Positions 8,828 through 16,583 of a stretch of DNA of 64,000 nt are shown piece after piece (position 1 is the stretch's first letter; each line of letters starts with the position of its first letter). Location: the NCBI RefSeq assembly GCF_000621785.1, contig NZ_KK211347.1:62001-126000 (forward strand), written 5' to 3'. Under the pieces are notes generated by a model that saw only the letters and a program-made list of their open reading frames with translations, was not told where the DNA came from and ran no database searches. The translations under genes and the position numbers were made by a program. Source of the DNA: Ruminococcus flavefaciens ND2009 (GTDB taxonomy: Bacteria; Bacillota; Clostridia; Oscillospirales; Ruminococcaceae).

Positions 8828-9011
8828 GTAAAATCATAATTTTGCGGAGCAAAATTATGATTTAAGTTTAGAGTTGAGAGTTTAGAGTTGAAAGTTGTGG
8901 AGTCGCCTGCGGCGACAATATTTAAATATTGTGAGCGAAGCGAACACAATAACTCTCAACTCTCAACTTTCAACTATCAACTTAGCGCATACGCGCTAAA
9001 TTATGATTTAC
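8828..9011 (+). repeat. 184-bp element with inverted ends and self-complementary arms, copy 1
   Basis: The ends are inverted copies of GTAAATCATAATTT. Inside lie a GCGGAGC hairpin, a left arm built from GAGTTGA-like units, a GTCGCC/GGCGAC hairpin, a core with ATTTAAAT and GTGAGCG...CGAACAC, a right arm complementary to the left arm, and a GCGC hairpin. Copy 2 is at 38281-38465. Ends and core match copy 2 almost exactly, while the arms are unrelated in sequence. It has no open frame of note and resembles a non-autonomous mobile element. Confidence 0.7.
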
Positions 9012-9058
9012 AAAAAAGCCATAGTACCTCCGACTTCTTATCGGAAATACTATGGCTT
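9012..9058 (-). terminator. Terminator of the cytidylate-kinase-like gene
   Basis: An 11-bp stem AAGCCATAGTA/TACTATGGCTT (9016-9026 with 9048-9058), extended by TCCGA/TCGGA, has a run of A on its left that becomes the U-tract for the leftward gene. A sister hairpin with the same outer bases is at 13186. Confidence 0.85.
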
Positions 9059-9076
9059 ATGTTTTGGACTGTGAGC

Positions 9077-9670
9077 TTATTCGCCCATTCTTGCCTTTAT
9101 GTACTCCTCAAGCAGGTCAACTGTCTTATCAAGTCCCAGACGGGAGCTGTTGATGCTGAGGTCATAGAGCCTTGAGTCGCCCCAGTGTCCCTCGCAGTGA
9201 TAGTTGTGATAGCGCTTTCTCTTGCGGTCCTTCTTGTCGATGAACGCCTTTGCCTTGTCCTCTGAAAGGTCGTACACGTTCATGACGCGCTTGATCTTCT
9301 CACTCATATCACCAAGAACGAACAGTGACACCAGACACTTGAAATCGCGGAGCTTTGTCTCCGAGCAGCGTCCCACTACAACGAAGGACTCACCGCTTGA
9401 AGCCTTTTCTCTCAGGAAATTAAACTGCATCTCGGCGATATTGTCCTCGATGGAGTTGCTGTAGCCGTTTACTCTGCGTGAGAGCAGGTGGTTCTTGGGC
9501 TTTTCGTTATACTTTTCTATCTCCTCGGGAGTGAGACCTGTTTTGTCAGCGATCTCTGTAATGAGGTGGCGGTCATAGATCGGGATATTGAAGCGCTTTG
9601 CCAGCTGCTCAGCAATAGCCTTTCCGCCGCTTCCGAATTCACGTCCTACTGAAATGATAACCTGTGGCAT
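9077..9670 (-). CDS. Cytidylate-kinase-like P-loop protein
   Basis: 197 residues with a P-loop of the form GREFGSGGKAIAE at 9-21 and the DRHLI segment after it, the pattern of the cytidylate-kinase-like family that is distinct from true Cmk. The substrate of this family is not established. A true cmk gene is present at 62957-63619, so this is not the housekeeping enzyme. The start is set by GGAGG. A promoter lies upstream (9709-9737) and a strong terminator downstream, so it can be transcribed alone. The C-terminal half, rich in Lys, Arg and His, resembles the nucleotide-kinase lid. Confidence 0.82.
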   Translation of the reverse strand: MPQVIISVGREFGSGGKAIAEQLAKRFNIPIYDRHLITEIADKTGLTPEEIEKYNEKPKNHLLSRRVNGYSNSIEDNIAEMQFNFLREKASSGESFVVVGRCSETKLRDFKCLVSLFVLGDMSEKIKRVMNVYDLSEDKAKAFIDKKDRKRKRYHNYHCEGHWGDSRLYDLSINSSRLGLDKTVDLLEEYIKARMGE

Positions 9671-9708
9671 AAGTGATCCTCCTTCTGCGGTATATATATC
9701 TGAGATAC

Positions 9709-9737
9709 ATTATACCACCTTTTTCCTAAAAAATCAA
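9709..9737 (-). promoter_or_regulatory. Promoter of the cytidylate-kinase-like gene
   Basis: On the minus strand TTGATT (9737-9732), a 17-base spacer and TATAAT (9714-9709). It lies in the gap below the transporter gene. Confidence 0.75.
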
Positions 9738-9751
9738 CGTTTTATCGTATA

Positions 9752-11104
9752 TCAAAGGTACCTTACGAAGAGGTAAACGGTGGATATAGCCAGAACGATG
9801 ACTGTTGCGGGAGCGATCTTCTTGCAGTATCTGCCCCAGCCGATAGGATAGCCGTTCTTCTGTGCAACTGATGTGCCTACAACGTTTGCGGAGGCTCCGA
9901 TGGGAGTAGCGCTTCCGCCGATGTCTGTACCCATAGCCAGTGCCCATGCCAGAGTTGAGATGGGAACGCCGGAGGTCTCGGCAAGGCTCTGAATGATAGG
10001 AACCATTGTAGCAGCGAAGGGGATATTGTCCACGAATGCGCTTGCAACAGCGGATACCCAGAGGATGATAGCGATCATGAGCATTACGTTGCCGCCGCTG
10101 ATGTCGCCGATGAAGTTTGCGATGAGCTTGAGTATGCCTGTCTCCTCAAGACCGCTTACCACGATGAAGAGCCCCACGAAGAACAGCAGGGTCTTGTAGT
10201 CCACCTTCTTGATGAGCTCAAGAGCGTGCTTGCCGAAGGCGATAAGGGTAATGGCTGCAATAAAGAGACCTATGGTAGCAACGGTGAGGTGAGTTGTAGC
10301 GTGGGTGATGAGAAGGAGGACTGCCAGAGCGAAGATGACGCTGCTGATGATAAAGTCCTTCTTGTTGGTGATAGCCTCAGAGGGCTTGGGGAACTTGCTC
10401 ATATCCACGGGCTCGCCCTTGCCGCCTGCGATCTCCTTGCGGAAGGCGAAGTAGAGGAACACTACGGATACTATAAGTGAGACAGCGGCACAGAGTCCTG
10501 TATTTGTAAGGAAATCGAAGAATGAGAAGCCCAGCGATGTACCGATGATGATGTTTGGGGGGTCTCCGCACATGGTGGCTGAGCCGCCGAGGTTAGCGCA
10601 GAAGATCTCCGAGAGTATCATGGGGACGGGATTGAACTTCAGCAGTGAAGCCAGCTCAATAGTCACAGCCGCCAGGAACATGATAACGGTGATACTGTCG
10701 ATGAACATGGAGAGCACCGCGGACATTACCATGAATGTAATGAATATTGGTACTGTTTTGCACTTTACAAGGTAGGCTATCTTCATACAGAGCCAGCGGA
10801 AGAAGCCTGCCTTAGCCATGCCTTCCACCATGACCATCATGCCTGCGATGAAGATGATAGTCGCCCAGTTGATGCCCTTGCTTTCACTCTCGGTGACCTG
10901 ATACCAGAAGTCCTTGGTAATAAAGCCCTTGAGGGCGAGGGTGTCCATAACAGCGCTTCCGCTGCGCATACAAATACCGAATACCACGACCAGGGTCAGT
11001 AGACCGCTGCCGAGGGTGACATAGTGCCTTTCAATCTTGTCCAGGACTATCATGATGAACATCCCGACGAAGATAGCGATGGCAAAGATCTGTGCTGCTG
11101 TCAT
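9752..11104 (-). CDS. SLC13/ArsB/NhaD-superfamily ion transporter
   Basis: 450 residues, almost entirely hydrophobic, with about 11-12 predicted membrane helices. Segments such as NLGGSATMCGDPPN and its distant repeat DIGGSATPIGASAN in the C-terminal half are the paired hairpin motifs of the ion transporter superfamily that includes NhaD Na+/H+ antiporters, ArsB and citrate-type carriers. The ion or substrate cannot be fixed from sequence. The start at 11104 has GGAGG five bases upstream; an in-frame ATG 33 bases earlier has none. No terminator separates it from the cytidylate-kinase-like gene below. Confidence 0.85.
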   Translation of the reverse strand: MTAAQIFAIAIFVGMFIMIVLDKIERHYVTLGSGLLTLVVVFGICMRSGSAVMDTLALKGFITKDFWYQVTESESKGINWATIIFIAGMMVMVEGMAKAGFFRWLCMKIAYLVKCKTVPIFITFMVMSAVLSMFIDSITVIMFLAAVTIELASLLKFNPVPMILSEIFCANLGGSATMCGDPPNIIIGTSLGFSFFDFLTNTGLCAAVSLIVSVVFLYFAFRKEIAGGKGEPVDMSKFPKPSEAITNKKDFIISSVIFALAVLLLITHATTHLTVATIGLFIAAITLIAFGKHALELIKKVDYKTLLFFVGLFIVVSGLEETGILKLIANFIGDISGGNVMLMIAIILWVSAVASAFVDNIPFAATMVPIIQSLAETSGVPISTLAWALAMGTDIGGSATPIGASANVVGTSVAQKNGYPIGWGRYCKKIAPATVIVLAISTVYLFVRYL

Positions 11105-11179
11105 ATATACCTCCGAAAAAGTGCGGCAGTGCCGCAATATTTGCTTCCCTATTAAATAGGTAAAAACGCACTAAATCGA

Positions 11180-11208
11180 ATTATAGCACAAATAGAGAGG
11201 TAATTCAA
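11180..11208 (-). promoter_or_regulatory. Promoter of the ion transporter gene
   Basis: On the minus strand TTGAAT (11208-11203), a 17-base spacer and TATAAT (11185-11180). The leader is about 70 bases and includes a small GCGGCA/TGCCGC hairpin. Confidence 0.75.
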
Positions 11209-11307
11209 GGCAAAAATTGATATTTTTACGTCAAATATCATTTTTAGGAGAAAATGCGCTGATTTGTCAAATATATGTTAATTTTTTGGTAAGACTGTCA
11301 GAGGGTA

Positions 11308-11336
11308 TTGCAAAACCGAGGGAAATGTGATATAAT
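11308..11336 (+). promoter_or_regulatory. Promoter of the calcium/sodium antiporter operon
   Basis: TTGCAA (11308-11313), a 17-base spacer and TATAAT (11331-11336), about 75 bases before the antiporter start. It is divergent from the transporter promoter at 11180-11208. Confidence 0.7.
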
Positions 11337-11412
11337 AATATAAGTGATTAAGACAAGAGAACTTGTTACAGGTTCATAAGAACTTGAATGTAAAGGACGG
11401 ATCGAAAGGATA

Positions 11413-12351
11413 ATGGTAAAATATTTATTGCTGATAGTGGGATTTATCCTGCTCATCAAGGGTGCCGACTTCTTTGTTGACGGAAGCTCGGCTGTTGCAA
11501 AGCGGCTGAAGGTGCCCTCACTCATAATCGGAATGACCATAGTTGCAATGGGTACAAGCCTGCCCGAGACCTCGGTCAGCGTCAGTGCCTCGCTGCTGGG
11601 CAAGAACGACCTTGCCATAAGCAACGCCGTGGGCTCCAACATATTCAACCTCATGGTGGTCTGCGGAGTCTGTGCGGTGCTGTGCCCCATGGCTGTGGGC
11701 AAGGACACCCTGAAAAAGGACATACCTTTTTCCGTGCTGGCAGCTGGTGCGCTTCTGGCTCTCGGCGCATTTACGGGAGTTGTTCAGCGCTGGGGCGGAG
11801 TGATACTCCTTGCACTGTTTGCGGTTTTCCTCTATATGATGATAAGCTCAGCCAAAAAAGCCCGTGCTGCGGGTGAGGTCCCGGAGGAAGATGAATACAA
11901 GATGATGCCCGTGTGGAAATGCCTTCTGTGCATAGTTGGCGGCGGAGCTGCCATAGCTGTGGGCGGAAAGATGGTAGTTGACGGGGCTTCGGATATAGCT
12001 CGTTCCTTCGGTGTTTCCGACAACATCATCGGCATGACCATAGTCGCCCTGGGAACCAGTCTCCCCGAGCTTGTGACCTCAGTGGTCGCGGCAAGAAAGG
12101 GCGAGGTGGACATGGCGCTGGGCAACGTTGTGGGCTCCAACATATTCAATATACTGTTCGTGCTTGGTATAGCAGCCACTATTTCACCTATGGCGTTTAC
12201 CATGCAGAACTCCATAGACACGGCAGTCCTCATCGCCATGAGCGTAATGGTACTGCTGCTGTGTATGCCGAAAAAGAAAATGCTCCGCTGGCACGGAGCT
12301 CTCATGCTTGCAGTCTATGCAGGCTATACAGCTTATATCTTTGTAAGATAA
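11413..12351 (+). CDS. Calcium/sodium antiporter, CaCA family (YrbG-like)
   Basis: 312 residues with about ten membrane helices in two inverted halves. Each half carries the alpha-repeat: GTSLPETSVS and NAVGSNIFNL in the first, GTSLPELVTS and NVVGSNIFNI in the second. These are the ion-binding repeats of the YrbG branch, which exchanges Na+ or H+ for Ca2+ across the cytoplasmic membrane. The length is typical. An AAGGA site precedes the ATG. The two zinc-ribbon membrane proteins follow within 15 bases each, so they are probably co-transcribed. Confidence 0.93.
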   Translation: MVKYLLLIVGFILLIKGADFFVDGSSAVAKRLKVPSLIIGMTIVAMGTSLPETSVSVSASLLGKNDLAISNAVGSNIFNLMVVCGVCAVLCPMAVGKDTLKKDIPFSVLAAGALLALGAFTGVVQRWGGVILLALFAVFLYMMISSAKKARAAGEVPEEDEYKMMPVWKCLLCIVGGGAAIAVGGKMVVDGASDIARSFGVSDNIIGMTIVALGTSLPELVTSVVAARKGEVDMALGNVVGSNIFNILFVLGIAATISPMAFTMQNSIDTAVLIAMSVMVLLLCMPKKKMLRWHGALMLAVYAGYTAYIFVR

Positions 12352-12363
12352 GGGGGAATGAAT

Positions 12364-12801
12364 ATGAAATGCGAGACCTGCGGTTCAGAACTCAGCGGAA
12401 TGATGCCCACCTGTCCCTTCTGCGGAACTCCCGATCCTGTATACATGAGGCGATACAGGCAGTATCCGCCCTCACAGGGAAACTATCCCCCGCCGGGAGG
12501 CAATTATCCTCCTCCTCCGCCTCCTCAGAGGAATTACCCTCCGCCGAATATAAATCAGCCGCCCTATCGTTCGGGCTGGCAGCCCTATGACCCGACCAAC
12601 GAGGCTCCCGAGGTGATGCTGGTGATACTTTCGGTATTAGTACCGCTGGTAGGTGTCATCTACGGCTCGGTATGTCTCGGAAACGGCGAGAAGCGTGCGG
12701 GAAAAGCCTATCTGCTGGCAGCAGGCATCTCCATCGGAGCCTGGGTGATTCTGACTTTATTCTTTGTGCTGGTGGGATTTTTAGCCGCCGCGAACCGATG
12801 A
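12364..12801 (+). CDS. Zinc-ribbon, proline-rich, two-helix membrane protein
   Basis: 145 residues. The N terminus is a zinc ribbon (C-x2-C ... C-x2-C, KCETCG and CPFCG), followed by a proline/tyrosine-rich stretch (NYPPP units, about 35-75) and two hydrophobic helices separated by a glycine-rich turn (YGSVCLGNGEKRAGK), similar to DUF4190-type proteins. The start at 12364 has GGGGG seven bases upstream; the ATG six bases earlier lies against the SD. It is 12 bases after the antiporter and paralogous to the next gene. The function is unknown. Confidence 0.72.
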   Translation: MKCETCGSELSGMMPTCPFCGTPDPVYMRRYRQYPPSQGNYPPPGGNYPPPPPPQRNYPPPNINQPPYRSGWQPYDPTNEAPEVMLVILSVLVPLVGVIYGSVCLGNGEKRAGKAYLLAAGISIGAWVILTLFFVLVGFLAAANR

Positions 12802-12816
12802 AAGGAGTTATGTTCA

Positions 12817-13170
12817 ATGACTTGTCCTCACTGTGGAGCATCTGTATACGAAAATGATGTAAAGTGCCCTTACTGTGATTCATTCCTTGAAACCGGGAAC
12901 AACGCCTATACAAGGCGTCCTGTCGGAGGTCCCGGGCAGTTCACCATGAACGGTCCCGATCAGGTCAATGCGGCGCTGGTGGTTGTATCTATCCTGATAC
13001 CCATATTCGGTGTGATCTTCGGAGCTATCAGTCTCGGAGGAGGTCACCCAAAGAGCGGAAAGGTCTATCTTATACTGGGACTTGCGGCAATATTCGTATT
13101 CCCGTGTCTCATGTTCGTTATACCGCTTTGCTTCGCGCTTTTTGCGGAGATCTTCAAAGCCTTTCAATGA
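12817..13170 (+). CDS. Zinc-ribbon two-helix membrane protein, paralog of the previous gene
   Basis: 117 residues. Zinc ribbon MTCPHCG ... CPYCD at the N terminus, a short Gly/Pro linker, then two hydrophobic helices with the turn FGAISLGGGHPKSGK, which aligns with the turn of the preceding protein. The ATG at 12817 has GGAG nine bases upstream; an out-of-frame ATG seven bases earlier lies too close to the SD. A bidirectional terminator follows. The pair could be membrane-tethered zinc-ribbon adaptors, but no function can be assigned. Confidence 0.72.
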   Translation: MTCPHCGASVYENDVKCPYCDSFLETGNNAYTRRPVGGPGQFTMNGPDQVNAALVVVSILIPIFGVIFGAISLGGGHPKSGKVYLILGLAAIFVFPCLMFVIPLCFALFAEIFKAFQ

Positions 13171-13183
13171 GAAATACATAATT

Positions 13184-13235
13184 AAAAGCCATAGCACTTC
13201 CGCTTTATCTGCAGGAAGCGCTATGGCTTGTTTTT
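13184..13235. terminator. Bidirectional terminator between convergent genes
   Basis: Stem AAGCCATAGC/GCTATGGCTT (13186-13195 with 13220-13229), extended by CTTCC/GGAAG, flanked by A residues on the left and TTTTT on the right. It serves the zinc-ribbon gene and the leftward beta-propeller gene. The outer stem matches the terminator at 9012-9058. Confidence 0.85.
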
Positions 13236-13270
13236 ATATCAGACTATATCATGTGTCGGAGCAAAGCTGC

Positions 13271-15742
13271 TTAATATTCCGGGTCGTACGGCAGAGTTTC
13301 AAATGTGAGCTCGTCGGTTATCTCCAGGGTCTCCATGTCGGCTGCCACGAATTTATTGTCAGAGAGGACGTAAACGTAGTCGCCTATATAGAGGGCTCTG
13401 TTGTAATCAAAGAAACCTGTGTTGGCAACATCGCTGAATGTTTCGGAGATCTCGCCCTTGTGTACGAAGCTGCCGTCCTCAAAGCTGAAGAACTCATATT
13501 TTGTGATCTCTTCCCTGTCATACCAGTCATCGCTGTAATTCAGGATATTTATGGGCACGCCTATGAGGTTCTTTTCGGGAGCTATCAGGAGAGCCTTTCT
13601 GTCCCATACGGCTGTTGATGCGAAGTCGGTGCCAAAGTAGTATTCATCATCGTAGATGTTGTTCCATGTATAGACGTCAGCCGCCTTCAGGTCGTTGGGG
13701 TCGGAGTTGTCGAACATGGTCATTCTTACGCCTGTTATCCTGCCTGAGTCATTGGCGTCCTGACCGAAGCCGAAGAGGAGTCCCTCGCCCCAGCTCTGCA
13801 TATAGGTGCTGAAGCCGTTTATCTTGAACTCGTCCAGTACAACAGGAGCCGTGGGTTCACTGAGGTCAACTGCGTAGAGGGGGTCAGTCTGGCGGAATGT
13901 GACTACATAAGCCATATTTCCGCTGAAACTTGCGGACTTGAGCTGCTCGCCCTCGCCCAGCCCCTCAACGCTGCCCACCGGGTTAAGGTCCATATCCAGG
14001 ACGTATACTCTGGTGTCGGTGCCCTTCACGTCATAGCTGTAATAGCCGTCTTCCTCGTCGCTGACTATGCCCTTGAATATGCTTGTGAAGAAGCCGTCAT
14101 TGATGTCCTCATCATATCTGTGGAAGACTTTCTCTGTCTCGGTGTAGGTAGCAGCCACGCGGAAGTAGCCGTCATACTCGCTCATGGAGAACTGGTCCTT
14201 GACTGTGCCGTTGATAACGCCGCTTGCCATGGGGACAATGTCTCCGCCGCTTACAGAGATACGGGTGATGTCGGTGACGTTGCTTACGTTCCAGCGTCCC
14301 GCTGCGGTATAGAGGTTGTCTGCTGAGCAGTAGATGCTGCCCGAATAGCCTGCCAGTGTCTTTGTGTCGTGTACCGAGGGAGCGCCGCTCTCGTTAAGGT
14401 CTATGCTGCCTACAACAGAGTATGACAGCCAGTCGCTTGTGCCGAAGCCCCCCTCGGGAAGGAGTATATCCTCGGGAGGAAGAATTTCACAATCATCGCT
14501 CATGCCGCAGCAGGGAACATAATTGATGGGCTCGTTCTTATCCGTCAGCTCATTGAAGCTGCAGGTGGAGTAATTGGTGATAAGGAGCATATAGCCGTCG
14601 GGAGAGATCCTGACGTCACTGTAATAGCCGTCCTGAGAGTATACGTCTATGAGCTGAGGCTCGTCACCTGTGGTGTAGAATGCCGCGAAGGTAGAACCGC
14701 TGCGCTGAGCTTTTCTTGTTGCAAAATTGGAATTGAGATATGCAGAGTCGTTGTTGGTTCCGATGACAACTATCATATCGTTATAGACATACATATCCGA
14801 AATGCTTATCTGATAGGGATCTGCATCGGGAGCTATGTCATTCCTGATGTCAACGGAATAGTTTCCTGTGAACTCGCCGTTTTTAACATCGGCAACTCTC
14901 AGTGTGGGGTGGTTTATATATTCCTCGTCATCGGGAGAGCATATATAATAAATGTGCTTGCCGTCGGTCTTTACGATGTCAGCCTCAAGGACGTTCTGCT
15001 CCTGATGGTAGGTGTCGGAGTGCTCGGGAGTCTCCTCATCGGGCTCTGTGGCTGGTTCTGTATCAGGCTCAGTATCGGGCTCGGTGGCGGGCTCAGTATC
15101 GGGGGCTGTATCAGGTTCAGTCGCAGGCTCAGTTGCCGGCTCGGTATCAGGCTCGATATACGGCTCAACATCGGGAGTGATGTCAGAGTTGGTTGCAGGA
15201 GCAAGAGGGGAATCCAATCCGCTTTCGATGGCGCCTGTTACGGTGTCTGCGGTGAAGCTCGCTTTGTCGTTGGGTGCAAAGTCAGCCTCTTCTTCCACCT
15301 CAGCTTCATAGACCACATCATTCTTGTAGCGGTTTCTCTTTTCTTGGAGTTTGCGTTCCTTTTCGGCTCTGTCGGCGGCGTCCTTGAACATGGTGTATAC
15401 CTGCTCATAGTCCTTGGCGCCGCTCATGTAGCTTTCCAGCTTTTTCAGCTCCTGCTCGGGAGCTGCAGTAGTGCCCTCGGGTGTGGTAACAGCGCTTCCC
15501 TCCTTGATGAGAGAGTCAGCACTCTTTCTATTTATCTTTCCGTTGTTCATGGTGTATGCGGCAGTTCCGCCTATAACGGCGCAGGCAGCCGCTGCTGCGG
15601 TTATCCTTCCTGCAACGGAGATACCGCTTCTCTTTTTCTTTGGAGCCTGTTCGTCCAGCATTTTCTTTATATTCTCGGGACTGAGCCTGTCGGGAACGGG
15701 CTCTGACTTCAGCTGCTCTCTGAGCTTATCATCATTGTTCAT
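13271..15742 (-). CDS. Membrane-anchored beta-propeller protein linked to an ECF sigma factor
   Basis: 823 residues. A cytosolic N terminus of about 40 residues (with LSPENIKKML) is followed by one transmembrane helix (about 41-64), a charged stalk, an Asp/Thr/Glu/Pro repeat region (units such as DTEPATEP, about 190-240) and a large extracellular domain of about 570 residues matching the secreted beta-propeller family (Pfam Beta_propel), with recurrent blades such as VVIGTNNDSAYL and VYVLDMDLNPVG. The start at 15742 has GGAG seven bases upstream. The gene follows the ECF sigma gene by 19 bases. By family custom the protein after an ECF sigma is its anti-sigma factor, so I infer that the N terminus binds the sigma and the propeller senses an outside signal. 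Confidence 0.82.
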   Translation of the reverse strand: MNNDDKLREQLKSEPVPDRLSPENIKKMLDEQAPKKKRSGISVAGRITAAAAACAVIGGTAAYTMNNGKINRKSADSLIKEGSAVTTPEGTTAAPEQELKKLESYMSGAKDYEQVYTMFKDAADRAEKERKLQEKRNRYKNDVVYEAEVEEEADFAPNDKASFTADTVTGAIESGLDSPLAPATNSDITPDVEPYIEPDTEPATEPATEPDTAPDTEPATEPDTEPDTEPATEPDEETPEHSDTYHQEQNVLEADIVKTDGKHIYYICSPDDEEYINHPTLRVADVKNGEFTGNYSVDIRNDIAPDADPYQISISDMYVYNDMIVVIGTNNDSAYLNSNFATRKAQRSGSTFAAFYTTGDEPQLIDVYSQDGYYSDVRISPDGYMLLITNYSTCSFNELTDKNEPINYVPCCGMSDDCEILPPEDILLPEGGFGTSDWLSYSVVGSIDLNESGAPSVHDTKTLAGYSGSIYCSADNLYTAAGRWNVSNVTDITRISVSGGDIVPMASGVINGTVKDQFSMSEYDGYFRVAATYTETEKVFHRYDEDINDGFFTSIFKGIVSDEEDGYYSYDVKGTDTRVYVLDMDLNPVGSVEGLGEGEQLKSASFSGNMAYVVTFRQTDPLYAVDLSEPTAPVVLDEFKINGFSTYMQSWGEGLLFGFGQDANDSGRITGVRMTMFDNSDPNDLKAADVYTWNNIYDDEYYFGTDFASTAVWDRKALLIAPEKNLIGVPINILNYSDDWYDREEITKYEFFSFEDGSFVHKGEISETFSDVANTGFFDYNRALYIGDYVYVLSDNKFVAADMETLEITDELTFETLPYDPEY

Positions 15743-15761
15743 AAACATTCTCCTTTCGCTT

Positions 15762-16271
15762 TCATAATTCGGGAGTGAGCTCAAGCCTGAGCCTCTCCTT
15801 GATCCTTGCCAGCTTTGATCTTACGGTGCCTGCCTTGATACCGCAGACCGATGAGATCTCGTCACTGGTGTAGCCGCCCAGGACCGACATGGAAAGCATG
15901 AGTCTTGATTCATCGTCAAGCCTTCCCACAGCCTCCCTCAGCTCAACGGATTCAAAGTCGAAGCCGTCCGCAAGGGGAGAGCCGCTGTCCAGCTCCTCGG
16001 CAGGAGCATAATAGGTCAGCTGCTTCCTTTTTATTTTTGCAGCCAGTATTGTCATTATCCAGCTCCGAAACTTATTGGGGTCCCTGAGCTTTTTTATTGA
16101 GCAGAACGCGTCCAGTACGGTGTCGCTGACAGTGTCCGCAGCGTCATCGGGAGACCGCAGACTGTACAGCGCTATATGATAGAGATCCTCATATACAGTT
16201 GAGTAAAGTCTTGCAAAGGCCTCGGTATTCCCGTCTCGGGCGAGCCTGACGTCTGCTGAGTAGTCGTTCAT
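15762..16271 (-). CDS. ECF (sigma-70 family) RNA polymerase sigma factor
   Basis: 169 residues. Region 2 lies at about 10-75 (ARLYSTVYEDLYHIALYSLR ... FRSWIMTI) and region 4 at about 110-165 (LDDESRLMLSMSVLGGYTSD ... GTVRSKLARIKERLR), which ends in a helix-turn-helix for the -35 element. The start at 16271 has GGAGG seven bases upstream; the longer frame extending 93 bases further has no SD. It is followed by the anchored beta-propeller protein, presumably its regulator. No autoregulatory promoter could be assigned with confidence in the upstream 180 bases. Confidence 0.93.
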   Translation of the reverse strand: MNDYSADVRLARDGNTEAFARLYSTVYEDLYHIALYSLRSPDDAADTVSDTVLDAFCSIKKLRDPNKFRSWIMTILAAKIKRKQLTYYAPAEELDSGSPLADGFDFESVELREAVGRLDDESRLMLSMSVLGGYTSDEISSVCGIKAGTVRSKLARIKERLRLELTPEL

Positions 16272-16455
16272 GCGAATCCCTCCTTTGAATTCGAATTCAT
16301 AACATAAGTGTCTGAGAGAGCTCTGATTGCTGCACAAAGCACAAAAAATCAGCAAATTAAACAAAGCAAACAGTCGCTGATTGTACGTTATAACGGTATA
16401 AAAATATTAAACTGTCAAAAATGCGGTTTTGGTGGAAAAAACGCAGAAAAGTTCA

Positions 16456-16484
16456 TTGACAATTTTGAATAAATAATGTATAAT
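16456..16484 (+). promoter_or_regulatory. Perfect consensus promoter of the sensor-AraC gene
   Basis: TTGACA (16456-16461), a 17-base spacer and TATAAT (16479-16484). Transcription would begin near 16491, giving a leader of about 95 bases that contains a hairpin. Confidence 0.88.
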
Positions 16485-16507
16485 GAAGTTGATTTCTATT
16501 GGGTATA

Positions 16508-16566
16508 GGTTGACCGGGGGAAAAATGCAGAACGGGCTTGGCAGAAAACAGAGTCCCGGGTCAGCC
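16508..16566 (+). other. Long hairpin in the leader of the sensor-AraC gene
   Basis: GGTTGACCGGG (16508-16518) pairs with CCCGGGTCAGCC (16555-16566) with one bulge and one G-T pair. It encloses about 36 bases, including a GGG/CCC pairing. It lies fully inside the predicted leader, 15 bases before the SD-like GGGGTGG. It could be an mRNA regulatory structure or, as DNA, an operator. No T-tract follows, so it is not a terminator. Confidence 0.5.
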
Positions 16567-16583
16567 GCAGCATTATTACAGGG

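Noticed and set aside
9077..9670. Housekeeping cytidylate kinase
   Set aside because: The motifs fit the Cmk-like family, and a canonical cmk is present at 62957-63619.
15012..15180. CRISPR-like array in the beta-propeller stalk
   Set aside because: Short tandem repeats are in frame, encode an acidic Pro/Thr stalk, and lack regular unique spacers and cas genes.
14909..15706. A 265-codon frame opposite the N-terminal part of the beta-propeller gene
   Set aside because: It is produced by the repetitive Asp/Thr/Glu/Pro codons read backwards; composition is low complexity and no SD is present.
16272..16455. Autoregulated ECF promoter upstream of the first sigma gene
   Set aside because: A TTGACA and a CGTTATAACG palindrome are present on the minus strand, but spacing to any -10 is poor and no matching motif could be confirmed elsewhere in the window.
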